A stretch of DNA of 64,000 bases from Drosophila persimilis. Lineage: Eukaryota > Arthropoda > Insecta > Diptera > Drosophilidae. Below the pieces are notes generated by a model. It saw nothing but the letters and a program-made list of their open reading frames with translations, ran no database searches and was not told the DNA's origin. Below, one piece after another: positions 9,848 through 23,010 of the stretch (positions within the stretch are counted from its first letter, which is position 1; every line of letters starts with the position of its first letter). A program made the position numbers and the translations under genes. The stretch is from positions 620,001 through 684,000 of the forward strand of contig NW_020825329.1 in the NCBI RefSeq assembly GCF_003286085.1. The letters are read 5' to 3'.

Positions 9848-12800
9848 GTAAGTAACCTCAGGAAACCCTGAATCATGATGCAATTATACATGGTGGTCTC
9901 GTCGCCAAAATTCAGTCCCTTAACGTATGCTAGCAATAAGTGCGAGTGAAAGGCACATAGTATAGTGAGTGTAAGTGAGACGGCATATGTTGATGTTGAT
10001 TAACCCTTAACAGGCCCGTGGGGTTTAAAATTTCCTACTATAATACAAAGAGGTGAAGTTTTTTTTATAGTTTTATTTTTAACAATTTTGAATTTGCAAG
10101 CCAAGGTTATTAATTCTAAAATAAATTCTAATTTTGAATTTTGAGAATTAAGATCTAAGTTTAACCAACTATCGTAATTGTCATTTTCAACATTTCCATT
10201 ATTTGATAGCATTTCTGTATTTTTGGCTGAATAAAAAATAAGGATTATTAATAAATGATAATAATTAAAGAAAAACATAAAGCACAGAACATAACTACCA
10301 TCAATCACGATCAAAACTTTTCTGAAACATAAAGCTAAACATTTGACAATTATTATTATTAAAATGAATTATTTGTTGATTGTTTGAATTTTGTCATACC
10401 TGTTATATATTTTCTTAATCTATACTTAAATTGAAGTGGCGTCGGATGGTCAAACTGTCCACCCCTCGATCGCATGGCACCAAAAAAATGTTCCACAATG
10501 TCTTGGTTAAGACGACTTGTTATTATAAATTCCATTTTATATTTTTCATGGATATAGCTATATAGTCCATTAAGGGATGCGTTATTTACAAGTATACCTT
10601 TTTGGAAAGGGAGCCTATTGGACTTGCCACATATCTCAGAAATTTTTTTCAAAATGTCTTGTTGGATTCAAGTTGTTTTCCATAAGCCTGAGCTGATGCA
10701 ATGGAACTTGACGTGGACAGTTTTGAATTAAAAACGTCGAATTAAGAATTTTAAAGAGATCCGCATTCTCGACATTATACCCCAACGAATAGCAGGGTCT
10801 GATAGAGCTGGCGGTTGTATTCGAAAACAACTGCATTGCCAATTTTACCTTTTGTTTAGCAAGCGATCGAACATTGATGTGATTTTCGGTAATCTTAAAC
10901 AATATTACCTCATCTGACTTAGCACAGTGACTGATTGTCTGTTGGATTGTCGTCTTAGTTAATTTTTTCCCGTTAATGACTAATCCGGAATCCACATAGT
11001 GGTTACGGACCAACTTAATCAGATGTGGTGTATCTGAAAAAACAAAAATGTTTAGTTCCTCGTCCGATGGATGGCTAAACCAGGTTTCTGCTAAAAAAAA
11101 AAAAAAAAAATTAAACTAAAATCACTTTTTTTATATTTCTTGTAACACACTTACTTTCTGATATACCAAGCTCTCTCCATAGTCTTTGGTTTCCAGGACC
11201 CAAATCAGAGACAATTGCCAGGATATCAGGATATCCTCTTTGGTGTAGTTTTTTTATAATGGTATACAGAGTATCCGAGTCCATTCGTACTCAAAAGCAG
11301 CAGTAACCTTCATTTCGTCGAAAGCCAAGACGCAAAGCTCGTCGGCCTCAACCATTTTTTTGTCGTTTTCCACCACTCTTTAATATTTTGATTTGATTAT
11401 CCGTAAATTTTTCGTTAAGAGACTTTTCTAATTGGCGCGAGTCCTCAAGCTGTTGGCTTATGCGATGCATTTCCACCTTCATAGCAGAAATATTTTACCT
11501 CAGGCACTCATTTTTCTTGAACATTGCATGATTTATCATTTCGTCCCTACAGAGAAGTTGCATTATTATTTACATTTATTTATATATTTTTACACGGTAA
11601 ACTTACTCTGTTTGCGTGCTCGCATTGACGAAACCTTCCTTTAAACTTTCTTCCTCTATTTCCGGAACGGCGTCATCAATCAATCTTCTCCTTTTATAAG
11701 TCTGCCCTTTGTTTGGTGCAGACTTCCACTGGGAAGCTTTGAAGTGACTATCGCAAATTTTAAAATTAGCGCCAAGGCTGCACCCGAGGCTTTGCTCTCA
11801 CAACTTCCGCTTCACTGCACATTTCGGCTTTGCTCCCACAACTTCCGCTTCACTGCACATTTCGGAACATGAATAAATTTTACTCCCGGAACATGAATAT
11901 ATACATATACTTTATGGGGTCAAAAACACTTCCTTCTGGGTATTAAAATCGTCTAAGCTTAGGAAATAGCCCGTTTTTTCCAAATAAATTAGCTCCATCA
12001 GTGTAGTTGCTGTTATTTTCTCAAAAGATGATATTAAACAGTAGGTTGGAATTATAACCTATCGGAATTTTGTATGTATGATAGCCAAATACTAAGTGAC
12101 TCTTTCCTAGAGGGTCTATAGGCGCCTTAACTAGAGAGGGTAGGGTAATGTGAATCGTCAAACAAATAACTGACATTTTACGGGGTAAATACAACAAATT
12201 TATGTGATGACCTAAAGGTCTACTCTTATAGTCTCTAATATTTTATAGATGATAGATAATGGCAAGTGACGTATATTCTTTGCGAAATTTGTCCTTGATA
12301 TTTACATAACTAATGAAACCCATGTATGCTTAAAATTACAGGTAACGGTTGCAAAAAAGGATGCCCAAAATGTAAGCAGTTTTCTTTAGAATTGGAAATA
12401 TATATTTAACTGTTTTCTTGATCATTTTTTATAGCTGACAGTGGCCTGTTGAAGTATATACCCGGCAATTACTATGAATATGCTTTCGATAGCATTTTAA
12501 CGATTGGATTAAGTTCCGGTGCTGTTAGTGAAGCCGATGACACCAGCCTCAAGGTGACAGGTTCGGCTAAAGTATTCGCTGAGGGAAACTGTGGGTACAC
12601 GCTGCAGGTGGGCTCTGTGAAAGTTACCAACACCAAGGAGTCTGTGGAAAAAAAAATTCTGAATAACATTCAAAAGCCAGTTCACTTCACCCTCGTTAGT
12701 GGCCAGCTGGAACCGGAAATTTGTTCAGACTCCAATGACGCAGCTTACTCTCTGAACATTAAGCGAGCCATTATTTCACTACTGCAATCGGGAACCGATT

Positions 12801-15800
12801 CAGATCATGAAATTGATGTATTTGGCCAGTGCCAAACGCACACATCTTCTTCCAAAGCCGGTAATGCGGAAGTTATCACAAAGGTGCGCAATCTGAACAA
12901 CTGCGCCTACCGTGAGCAGATAAATAGCGGACTGGTCTCGGGAGTTGTCAATGAGAAAGCTGGCATCACATCCAGCTTGCTTCTGGAGGCAAATTACATT
13001 AAGGAATTGAAGATTGGAGGAGGCGTTATAGAAAATGTACAACTGGTTGAGACATATAGATTTATTGGCTCTGCCAGAGGAAACTCTGAAATCAGTGCCA
13101 AGGCTATCACCAGCCTTAAACTGAAAAATCCTGCAGGTACAAAGGCTAATGCACCGGCGACAGGGGCCACTGCCAGAAGCTTACTATTCCAAAAACCCGA
13201 AACATATACATCCAAGAACATTAACTCTCTAAAAACTATACTATCTGATCTTGTCGACTCAACCACCGAATATGTGAAAAAGGACAGTGCCAAAAAGTTT
13301 GTTGAGTTTATTCGATTGCTCCGACAATCGGACAGTGACACCCTGCTAGAGCTTGGCGCATTTCCCCACCCAAACAAGGTATTGGCTCGCAAGGTTTACC
13401 TAGATGGACTTTTCCGCACAAATACCGCCGAGTCAGCTGTGGCGATTCTTAAACAGCTCTCAAAATTGGGTGATAAGGAGCAAGTTATAGCTATACTATC
13501 ACTAAACTTAGTGGAGTCTGTTGACAAAAATACGCTTAATCAAGCTGCTTCTCAATTGTCACCCAGTGCGCATAAGGAGCTGTACCTATCAGTTGGTAGT
13601 TTGGTTGCTAAATACTGTGCCCAACATGGCTGCCAGGCAGGAGAAATTGACCTTATATCCAAAAAGTTTACCGATAGTCTTAAGCAGTGCAAGCCAAACA
13701 CCAAAAAGGAAGAGGAACGCATTGTATACATTTTAAAAGGCATTGGTAATGCGCAAGCCTTGGCCGGCACTACTGCGGCCGCTCTAAGTGAGTGCGCCTC
13801 TACAGGGCGATCGAATCGTATTCGTGTTGCAGCTTTGCAAGCCTTTTCAGCAGTCACCTGCGACCCGACGCTTCAAAAAAAATCCTTGGAACTACTAAAA
13901 GACCACAATGAGGATTCAGAGCTGCGCATTGAAGCCTACCTGTCAGCAATATCGTGCCCTAATGCTGAAGTAGCTAACGAAGTATCGCAAGTTGTGAACT
14001 CCGAAAATGTGTATCAAGTCGGTGGCTTTATTTCATCCAGTTTAAAGGCGATTCGAGATTCCACAGATCCCACACGGGAGCAACAAAAATACCATTTGGC
14101 CAACATTCGTGTGACTAAGAAATTTCCGAGGAACTACAGGCGATACAGTTTTAACAATGAGCTTTCCTACAAACTGGATGCACTAGGCTTGAGCGCTAGT
14201 TCAGACTACAAGCTAATATATTCCCAGAATGGATTCCTTCCTCGCTCATCCCGCATAAATGTAACCACTGAAATCTTTGGAACCAGTTTCAACGTGTTCG
14301 AGGCGAGCGTGCGCCAAGAAAATTTAGAAAACATTTTGGAGTACTATTTAGGACCCAAGGGTTTGCTTAACAAAGACTTTGACGAAATTGTAAAGCTCAT
14401 TGAAGTTACCGGAGCTGGAGCAGGAGCTGGAGGTCGTGCCAGGCGCTCAATTGCCGATGATGCTGCTAAGACTTCGAAAAAATATAAAACATATGGCAGT
14501 AAAAATAAGCAAGATCTTAATTTAGATTTATCACTGAAACTTTTCGGATCGGAGCTGGCGTTCCTAAGTTTAGGCGACAACATGCCAAGTACAATGGATG
14601 ATATCATAAGGCACTTCTCTGAGGCATTTGATAAGGCCAAGAATGACTTATCTTCCTTCGAAAAACAATTTGCTAGTCACCACCTATTCCTCGATACAGA
14701 GTTTTCGTACCCAACCGGCGTAGGCGTGCCTCTTGAACTTACAGCTCAAGGTTTCGCTGCTAACAAAATTGACTTCGCCGTCAATATTGATGTAAATGCA
14801 ATTTTGGAGCAAAACTGGCAGAGAGTCAAATACCGTCTGAAATTTGTACCAAGTATTGATGTTAATGTGAATGTTCAAATAGGGTTCAATGCGCAAGTAC
14901 TATCCACTGGACTTCGCGTTGCGTCTACAGCACACTCAGCTACTGGAAATGATGTTACAGTAGCCCTTATTAACGACGGCGAGGGTTTTAATGTTGATGT
15001 TGAGCTGCCAAGGGAGAAACTAGAAATAATTGATGTCAAAATAAACACTGAATTCTTTGTAGCAGAACAAGACAAGCAAAAGTCAGTTGCATTGAAGGCT
15101 ACCAAAACAAATAAGAACTCACAGCCCAGTGAACTATGCTTTAATCAATTGGAAATCGTTGGCTTTAATGTGTGCATCGAAAGCTCCACTAGCCTCAGCG
15201 AAATCCAAGCTGGATCCTCTAGCCGTTCCGGAAGGGGTCAGACCTTAATTGACCAATTCTATTTATCACGACCGTTTAGTTTCGGAATCTATTTAACGAC
15301 AGAGCGGAAATTTAATTTTAAGGGTTTGCACTCAGTACAGCCATCCGGTAGCCAGCAGTGGAAACTGGACTACAGCACTCCAGGCTCCAAAGTTTCCCAC
15401 GATACCAGCGTATCCTTCGAGCTTGGATCGAAGCCACGCATATATGGGCGGTTATCTTTTGATAATTCTCAATACCACTTTGGAATAGAAACAGGAATAA
15501 CCAATGACAATAAAGAATTGGTGGTCTACGGACAGTACGAGCAGGATAAGGACATAAAAAAAAGTAAAATCGGGTTTAGCAAGAGCGGAAACGAATACAA
15601 GCCTTTGATTGAAATACAAGACAAGAATGGCGTCACGAACAGCATTAACGGATACCAGGCAGAGGGAAAAATTGTCGTTCAAAAAACCAGTGACAAACAA
15701 GCTCGGTATAACTTTGAAAACTTCCAAGTATCAAATACAAATAACGAACGCATTATTCTAAACGGCTGGACTGATGTCGGCCCAAGCTCAGTTAATGGAG

Positions 15801-18800
15801 AACTTCACATCGCTTCCGCACAGCAGTCATACCTAGTAAAGGGTAATTTCAAACTGGAAAATGGTTTGTATGCTGCGGGACTTTTCGTAAACGATGAACA
15901 CTCTCCTGAAAATGTATTTGGTAGCTCCGCACAATTGACAGTAAAGGATCATTCTTATGCCCTTACAGTAACTGGCAAAGCCGCAGCGTGGAGCATTGAT
16001 AGTGATACCGGTTTTGAGTTCGAAAAAGTTGACAACTCTAATTCCGTACGAACTGGTACATTTTCGCAGAATCTATTAGTTCAGCACAAAAATAAGCCAG
16101 TGAGTTCACTGAGCGTAAAGTCCACTTTTGACGTGAATAAATTTGATTTCGCTGCAGAAGTCACCGGTGACCAAAAGGTAGGATCGGTGACCATCAAATA
16201 TCAGAGCAACCAGCGATCGGTTAACGATTACGCCCTGGAGGTAAATGGAAAGCTGAACAAGCACTCCGTTGATCTTTTATCGAAGTGCGATTTGAACGGA
16301 AACCATTATATTGTGGACAATATTATTACTACTAGTTGGGGTACTTCTCTGACTGCGAAGGGTGAACTAGGCCAACGCTACACTCCCCAAGATGTTCGCA
16401 TCGATCTTCAAGGTAACGTTCAATTCAGTGGAAAGGACAAGCCGACTCAATGGACACTCAAGGTAATCGGTACGCCAGATAAAACAAACAGCGAGTTCCG
16501 GGTTAGTCGAGAAGCCGCAGAGCTCCTCAAATTGACCTCTGAGTCCCAACATCCTCAGGACAAAGTATCTGCAGCAAAGGTCAATCTTATTGTAAGGAAT
16601 CTCTTGACCGCCAAAAGCGAGTTTAAGATAGCCAAAAATGGCAAGGGGGAGCTATCAGCCACTATTGAGTCCCAAAAAAGTGAACCCAAGCACAAACTGG
16701 AGCTAGAGTCCAAGTTCCATATACAAGCTCCTAAGTACGATATCGACACTAGCTTTACACTCGATGGAGACAAGAAAGTACACTTCAAATCGGAAAATAA
16801 CCTGGATAAGGTAAAGTTCTCCACTAAAAATTCTGCGGAAGCGAGCGACAAGAAACTCGTCTTTGAGGCCAATGGAAATCTGAAGGGTGACTGGCGAACA
16901 AATGGTGAAGTTCAAGGTACCTTTGCCTTGACTACTCCCGATGGTCGAGTTGTCGACGGTAGCATCCATCGTAAAGTGACCGCCAACGTTAAGACAGGAA
17001 TAACCCAAGGAACCATGGACGCCCAGATTAATGACCAGCCGTCTGGCAGCAGTAATAAACGTTCGGTGACACTAAAGGGAAAGCTGGATCGACTGAACAT
17101 CCGGACTAAAGAATTTTCTGCTAATAGCCAAATTGCTTACACATCGTTGGATGGACAAAAGTCGGAACTGAGCTATAAGATCAAGCAACAACCCAAGGGC
17201 GATGGCAAGAGCTTTGACCTAATTATTTCTGCAAACGGTAATCCACTCAGCCAACCCATAGAGATCTCTGTTGTTGCGGATGAGTACAGTACTCAGCACG
17301 CTACTGGACGCATTGATGGTAAATATGGCGAGCTTCTGTCGGCTAATCTGAACGGTAATTATAATTGTGCACAGAACAATGTACCAGCCACATATGAGTT
17401 CCAGGCTAACATTCAAGTACCAAAATCCAACCTGAAGTCAGTGACCATTAACAGCCATGGAAGGCTGTTAAGGCCAGCAGCCACTAATGGTCCCTTCAAT
17501 GTTGAGTTCTTCGTAGATGCGAAGACGGGTGACGGACAATTCGCTCGAGTCAACAGCGACTGGAAGGGCACCCCACAAGAAGGAAGTTACGACTTCGAGG
17601 CACAAAGTAACAACATGGCCTCGCCCCTAAAATTGAATGGTAACTACCATCGTGAACAATCTGGCAGCTTGAAGGATAGCGATGCAAGCGGCAAGCAAAA
17701 GTACGGATTCAATGCACTATATGGAGACAAGTACTTAAAAACCGATGCTGCCCTTACCTACAACTCTGAGACAGCAACGCTAGCTTATACGTTAGATTCG
17801 AGCTACGAAGCTGCTAAGAACATCGAAATAAACATACGTAGTCAGAAGTCTGTAGAGGATTCCTACGTTGTGGCCGTGCAAGCAAAGCAGGCAGAGAAAT
17901 CCTATGGATTAGACATGAAATTATATCGGTCGGCGCACAAGAAAGGAGTTGATATTCGTGTTGACTTGTCGAATGGGCCGCCCATTATTCTAACAAGCAT
18001 AGTGGAAGTTTTGGGCGAGCGAAAGGGAAAAGTGAGTCTGGAAATAGAAAACTTAGTCGATCTAGACTTTAAATTAAACAGCGAAGCTTCATACGTTAAC
18101 GTCGACGACTTTTATATTGTTGGGAGCTGGAGGTCCAAGAAGTTAAAACTTGACGACTACGAATTGGATGTACGAGCCCAGGGGAAAAGCATTAAAGCAC
18201 AACTGAAAAATATACAAGGACTGGTATTTTTAGGCACAGCCACCTATGCCCTTAAAAAGGAACAGAGCAAGGCCATCATTGAGGGCCAAGGCCAGGTTCA
18301 GTATCAAGGAAAATCACATTCTGGAAATTTCAAGCTGACCCGCCAGCACTTTGACTTAAACAATGATAAGGAAATTGGGTTTTCTTACACCTTCAATGGT
18401 AATTTTGGACCCAAAAATGGCGTGTCTACGCTGAAGATAACCAACAAGGAATTTAACACAAAGTTCTCTCTATGCGAGGAAAAGAAACAGTGCGCAAATG
18501 TTCAACTTCAGTCTATTGTAAACATAGAGGATCAGCAAGTGGATTCTGTACAACACTCCACCCTTGTTCTGGTTGATCTACGTGAGTTGGGCTACCCATA
18601 TGAGTTTGAGTTAAAGTCACAAAACACACGGCAAGGATTCAAGTACCAATATCATCTAGACAGTTTTATTATTTCGGGAAATAATCTGAAGTACCAACTA
18701 ACCGCAAACGTCCAACCCACATCGTCCACCGTCAAGCTATCACTTCCCAAGCGCCAGATATTGCTTGAAACCTTACGAAAAATTCCTGAAGGTAGCATTT

Positions 18801-21800
18801 TTGGTCATTACGAACAATCGGCAGCATTCTACATCGATAAGCTGCAACGTCCCGAGGAAGTTGTTCGAGTTTCAGCTATTCTAGACATATCGGGGGTCGA
18901 GCACGTCGCCCTTAATGCCAAGGGTCAGCTTCAAGTTGAACATCCCACTATTCGTCCACTCAGTATATCGGGACACGCTGATGCTAATCGCGAGCAGCAA
19001 ATAGCTAATGGCGAACTCATATTTGATATCTTCCACTTGCCAGAACAAAAGATCATTGTATCCAGTGTCATAAAGAATACTCGAGCGCAACAAGGTTTCA
19101 ACATTACAACCACACAACAGGTTAAGTCCAGTGGACTGAAGTTCCAGTATGACCTAAATGGTCACACTGCCGTCAACACCGAGGCCCAAGAGTTTAGTTT
19201 TGGAGTAGACCTTCAAAGCGGCAACGGTGATGTAAAGGCGGGGGCATATGCATTTGCCAATAAAGAAAAACTAGAGATATCTTTGGACGCATTAAACGAG
19301 CAAATTCTTCGAATCGTTGGCGACTTCAACAAGCAAAAACGTACTGCCAAATTCAACTCTAAGCTTCAAGTTTTTGATAAAGTACCAATTGAAATTGTAA
19401 GCGAGCTCCAGCCTTCGTTTGCTAAAGTTTCTCTGAAAAGCCAAGATCTAATTGATGCAAATACAGAAATAAAATTGGGAAAGGAGCTTAAATTCGATAT
19501 TTCTGGTCGTGGAAAACCGCTTTTTAATGGACGAGTAGCTTTAGACGCTTCAAACTTCCTTCAAACCACTTACAAGTCCAATGATGATGATGTGAAAGCC
19601 TTTTTGGTAAGAACCTGTTTATTTATGCATACGAATATATTTATATTTTATAATGAATAATTATTCAATACAGCTGATTGTTGAAGCGGAAGTAAAAAAG
19701 CACACAAAAGATATTACGGAAAAGCTAAAGCAGCGCTTCGAAAAATTAAGACAAGAATCGGAACAGATTGTAAAAATTGCGAAGGAAGCGCATCCAGATT
19801 TCTCGAAACTGAAGACTAAAATTGACGACAATCTAAAAGCAATTATTCAAGAGCTGGAAACCGATCCCTCCTTAGCACCTATCATAGATGGCATGTAAGT
19901 TCTATACAGAACAAGCGCCTGATAAAAGTAATTAATTATTGCAATTTTTTCCAGCCGCACCATATTTAAAAAAATCGCGACCATTACTGATGAGTTGGCC
20001 AAGACAACATCAGAGTTGTACGAGAAGGTTCAGAAGTCATTAACTGAGATTTATGAAAAGTTGCAGGCTCTTTGGAATGACTCACTTTCGAAAGCTTGGG
20101 AAGACTTTGTAGTAACTGCCACTGAATTGATTGGTCAATTGCGAGTTGAGATAATCAATGTTTACACGAAAGCATTCCAGGATCTTCTGGATCTCCTTGA
20201 AAAGTATGGACCAGCCCTGAAAAATTATGGCAAAGCTGTCTCCGAATTCCTGAAACCAATCAACGAGGCAGCTCAAGAATTAACCAAGGTGCTCGTGCAT
20301 GCGACCGAAGAAATCGTTGAAGAACTTAAACAGTATGCTTCGAAACTTCCCACGTTCGAAAGCATACGCACCGAGTTCAGTGAAAAAATCAAAACTTTGA
20401 AACTGGTCGAAAAGACTTTGGAGCTCGTTAACAATCTGTTTGATCAGTTGCACATCTTACCACAAACACAAGAAACTTCAGAATTTTTGCAGAAGTTGCA
20501 CGATTATTTGGAGGCGAAACTAAAACAAAAATCTGTTAATGATGAAAAGTTGCTAGATGAACTAAGCAAACTTTTAATTAAAGCCATCCGCTCAATTTGG
20601 GCCTCGATCGAAAGCAGCGCTCCAGGTGCTGCCGCTCCAGTGGTTGATGTGCAGACATGGTTTGCTTCACTTCCTCACTCCGTAGACACGCTATTTAAGC
20701 TTCCAGCCTTACTCTCATTCCGCTCCAGTTCCATAAACTATTTACTAAATGAAAACTGGGAACATGTATTTACAAAAGACTTACTAAAATCATGGGTCTT
20801 CTTCAATGACTTTGAATTACGTGGCCATGTCGTGGATGGGCAGCACTTGTTTACCTTCGATGGACAACATTATATGTACCCTGGTAACTGCAAATATATA
20901 TTGGCTCAGGACAGTGTGGACAATAATTTCACCGTCATTGGCCAGCTTACGAATGGAAAACTTAAGGGTATAACAGTTGTTGATCGGGATGGAAACTATA
21001 TCGAAGTCGCTGATACTGTTGCCCTAAAGGTAAATGGTAAGGCAGTAGAATACCCGCAACATTTTCCCGGAATTCACGTATGGCGCCGATTCTATACTAT
21101 ACACCTATATTCTGAATATGGCGTCAACGTTGTGTGCACTACTGACCTAAAGGTTTGCCACGTTAACGTGAACGGTTTCTATACAGGAAAAACACGAGGT
21201 CTGCTTGGCAATGGGAACGCTGAGCCATACGATGACTACCTGCAAGTTGATGGTACCCTAGCAGCCAACTCCGCTCTGTTGGGCAACGATTATGGCGTTG
21301 GAAAATGTGCAGCTGTTGCATTCAACAATGAACAAATAGATAGCCAAAGACGTGATGAAATATGTGATGAGATATTCGGAATAGAGTCTCCTTTGGCGCT
21401 CAATTATTTGACACTAGACTCTAAGCCATACCGCAGGGCATGCGATATTGCTCTTGAGAAAGTTGTCGAAAAGGAAAAGGAGGCAGCTGCGTGCACATTT
21501 GCTTTGGCATACGGCTCCGCCATCAAACAGATTAACAAGTGGGTATTGTTGCCACCACGCTGCCTCAAGTGTGCTGGTGCACCTGGCCAACGCGAACTCG
21601 CTGATGAGTTCACAGTCAAGTTACCAAATACCAAGGCTGACCTCGTGTTTGTCGTTGACATCAATGTAACGCCCGCAGTTCTAGGCAGTCTTATATCACC
21701 AGCAATCACCGAGATTCGCGAGTCACTCAAGAGCCGCGGCTTTACAGATGTGCAAATTGGCGTTATTATATTTGACGAATCAAAACGATACCCAGCTTTG

Positions 21801-22638
21801 CTCACAAGTGATAGCGGAAAAATTAACTACAAGGGAAATGTTGCAAATGTTCAGCTAAACGGACCTAAACGATTCTGTGACAATTGTGTGGAGCAAATAA
21901 TTACCGAGAAGAAAGTTCTTGACATTTACAATGCGCTAGAGCGTCTGGTGAAAGGTCTTGTTCCCCAGTCGGATGAAAAGGCCTTCCATCTGGCCCTAGA
22001 CTATCCCTTCCGAGCTGGCGCTGCAAAGAGCATTATTGGAGTGCGCAGTGACTCACTAGAATATAAAAATTGGGTAAGCATTGTTTTTCTTCATTTTGAA
22101 ATACATTAATAGAAACATGTATACTTTTTTGCCAATAGTGGAAGTTTGTACGAGCTCAAATTACTGAAGGCGTTACTAAGTTTGATGGTGCCCTTCTCCA
22201 TCTCATAGCACCAGTAAAGGCGCTTTCATTGGATGGAGTTCCAGCCGAAAAATTAGTTGGTAAATATATAAAAGTTACCTGACCTTAACACATATTTACA
22301 AAATGTTTATTACAGGCTTTAATTCTCGCTTAATTGCCACTTTAGATGGTAAAGATAACAAGAAGCGTACCAAACTCCAATTTGAAAGTGACATGGGTAT
22401 TGATTTTGTTCTCAACAACGGAGGATGGGTGTTTGCCACTCAAAACTTTGACAATTTAAAGGCACCAGAGCAAAGGAAATTCCTGAACCAAATTACATCG
22501 TCTATCGCAGATACTCTCTTCAAGACCGAGGTCGTTAGTGATTGCCGCTGCCTTCCGGTTCATGGACTACACGGCCAGCATAAATGTATCATCAAATCGT
22601 CAAGCTTTATCCCGAATAAGAAGCCAAAGGCCGCATAA
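9772..22638 (+). CDS. apolpp: Apolipophorin precursor (retinoid/fatty-acid-binding glycoprotein), apoLpII/I
   Basis: This is the structural apolipoprotein of insect lipophorin, secreted by fat body to carry diacylglycerol and sterols in haemolymph. Exons: 9772-9847, 12342-12371, 12435-19606, 19674-19894, 19955-22073, 22139-22259, 22316-22638; total 10062 nt, 3353 aa, the length expected for the family. Exon 1 encodes a signal peptide (MARTTYFWRFIALLLALIL). The large lipid-transfer (vitellogenin N-type) module follows, beginning LLKYIPGNYYEYAF. A furin-type site RARR at about residues 703-706, after a Gly/Ala run, separates apoLpII from apoLpI. Long beta-rich repeats fill exon 3. An amphipathic helical region spans exons 4-5. 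A von Willebrand type D domain (GHVVDGQHLFTFDGQHY ... GLLGNGN) lies near residues 2785-2950. AATAAA at 22701 is a likely polyA signal. Intron 1 (2.5 kb) holds a P-family transposon relic. Confidence 0.96.
10227..10399 (-). other. Third intron (IVS3-like) of the P-family relic
   Basis: On the minus strand the coding stretch QFKYRLRKYI ends at donor ACAG|GTATGAC (10399), and the downstream frame resumes at ATTCAG|CCAAAAA (acceptor 10227-10228) with KNTEMLSNNG. The 173-bp intron sits where P elements carry the intron spliced only in the germline, and is similar in size. If unspliced, the frame runs to a stop 14 codons after RKYI, as for the somatic truncated P protein. Confidence 0.7.
11788..11863. 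repeat. 38-bp tandem duplication inside the P-family THAP region
   Basis: Units 11788-11825 and 11826-11863 (GGCTTTGCTC..CACATTTC) differ at a single base. Each encodes on the minus strand the THAP segment PKCAVKRKL(W)EQS; the unit nearer the conserved part has a stop in place of the tryptophan. A smaller GGAACATGAAT duplication follows at about 11864-11897. Confidence 0.85.
11897..11946 (-). mobile_element. DINE-1/INE-1 fragment
   Basis: TATACTTTATGGGGTC and CCTTCTGG match the 5' portion of the DINE-1 copies elsewhere in the window, in reverse orientation. It truncates the 5' end of the P-family relic. Confidence 0.55.
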
Positions 22639-22909
22639 AACGTCGATTTCGCGTTCGCCCATAAATACGTTTATAATTTTTACGTAAACTATAGAATGTA
22701 AATAAAAAAATAAGTTATTAAAAATGTACTCAAGAAGGATTTTATTTTCAATGAAAGGAAAGGTATAAAAGAGAAGTACTTGATTAACTAAAACTAGTTT
22801 TATGGATCCATTTCTTGCTTAAGGGATCATTTTGGAAATTTCATAGCCAATGAATTAATTTTAGAATGAACGCTGTTCTTAAAAGTCAAACAGCTTTATA
22901 TACATATCA

Positions 22910-23010
22910 TTAATAGGCTATTCCCACTGACGACCATCCACCATCCATTTCGAGGACTATCCGAAAGGTTTAGCTGTTCCAAAAATTTCCCAGATATACC
23001 ACCATCCATC
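22910..23010 (+). repeat. Unidentified dispersed repeat, copy A
   Basis: The segment contains GACGACCATCCACCATCC and continues with GTTCCAAAAATTTCCCAG and an ACCATCCATC run. It matches the reverse complement of 32380-32510 along its length, and a short relative is at 30690-30715. The family was not recognised. Confidence 0.6.

Larger units (their letters stand above)
10015..11895 (-). mobile_element. P-element-family DNA transposon relic, truncated at both ends
   Basis: Read on the minus strand, the pieces follow P transposase order. First comes a THAP DNA-binding end (KICDSHFKASQW, KGQTYKRRRL; about 11690-11890). Next is the RNase-H-like core (VLAFDEMKVTAAFEYEW, AIVSDLGPGNQRLWRELG, about 11165-11355), then VRNHYVDSGLVINGKKL (about 10955-11015). 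The RLNQDIVEHFFGAMRSRGG segment (about 10460-10525) follows, and last an ORF3-like tail (NTEMLSNNGN, 10226 downward). Stops, frameshifts and short deletions make it inactive. No 31-bp P terminal repeat is visible at either end. Intron positions of P are recognisable, including the germline-regulated third intron (10227-10399). It is inserted antisense in apolpp intron 1. Confidence 0.88.

Noticed and set aside
12449-12470. ATG at 12449 as the apolpp start
   Set aside because: It lies inside exon 3 in mid-domain. The upstream two small exons restore the signal peptide and phase.
12472-19117. Many minus-strand open frames over apolpp exon 3
   Set aside because: They are shadows of the long, codon-biased apolpp frame; none has a domain, start context or splice logic.
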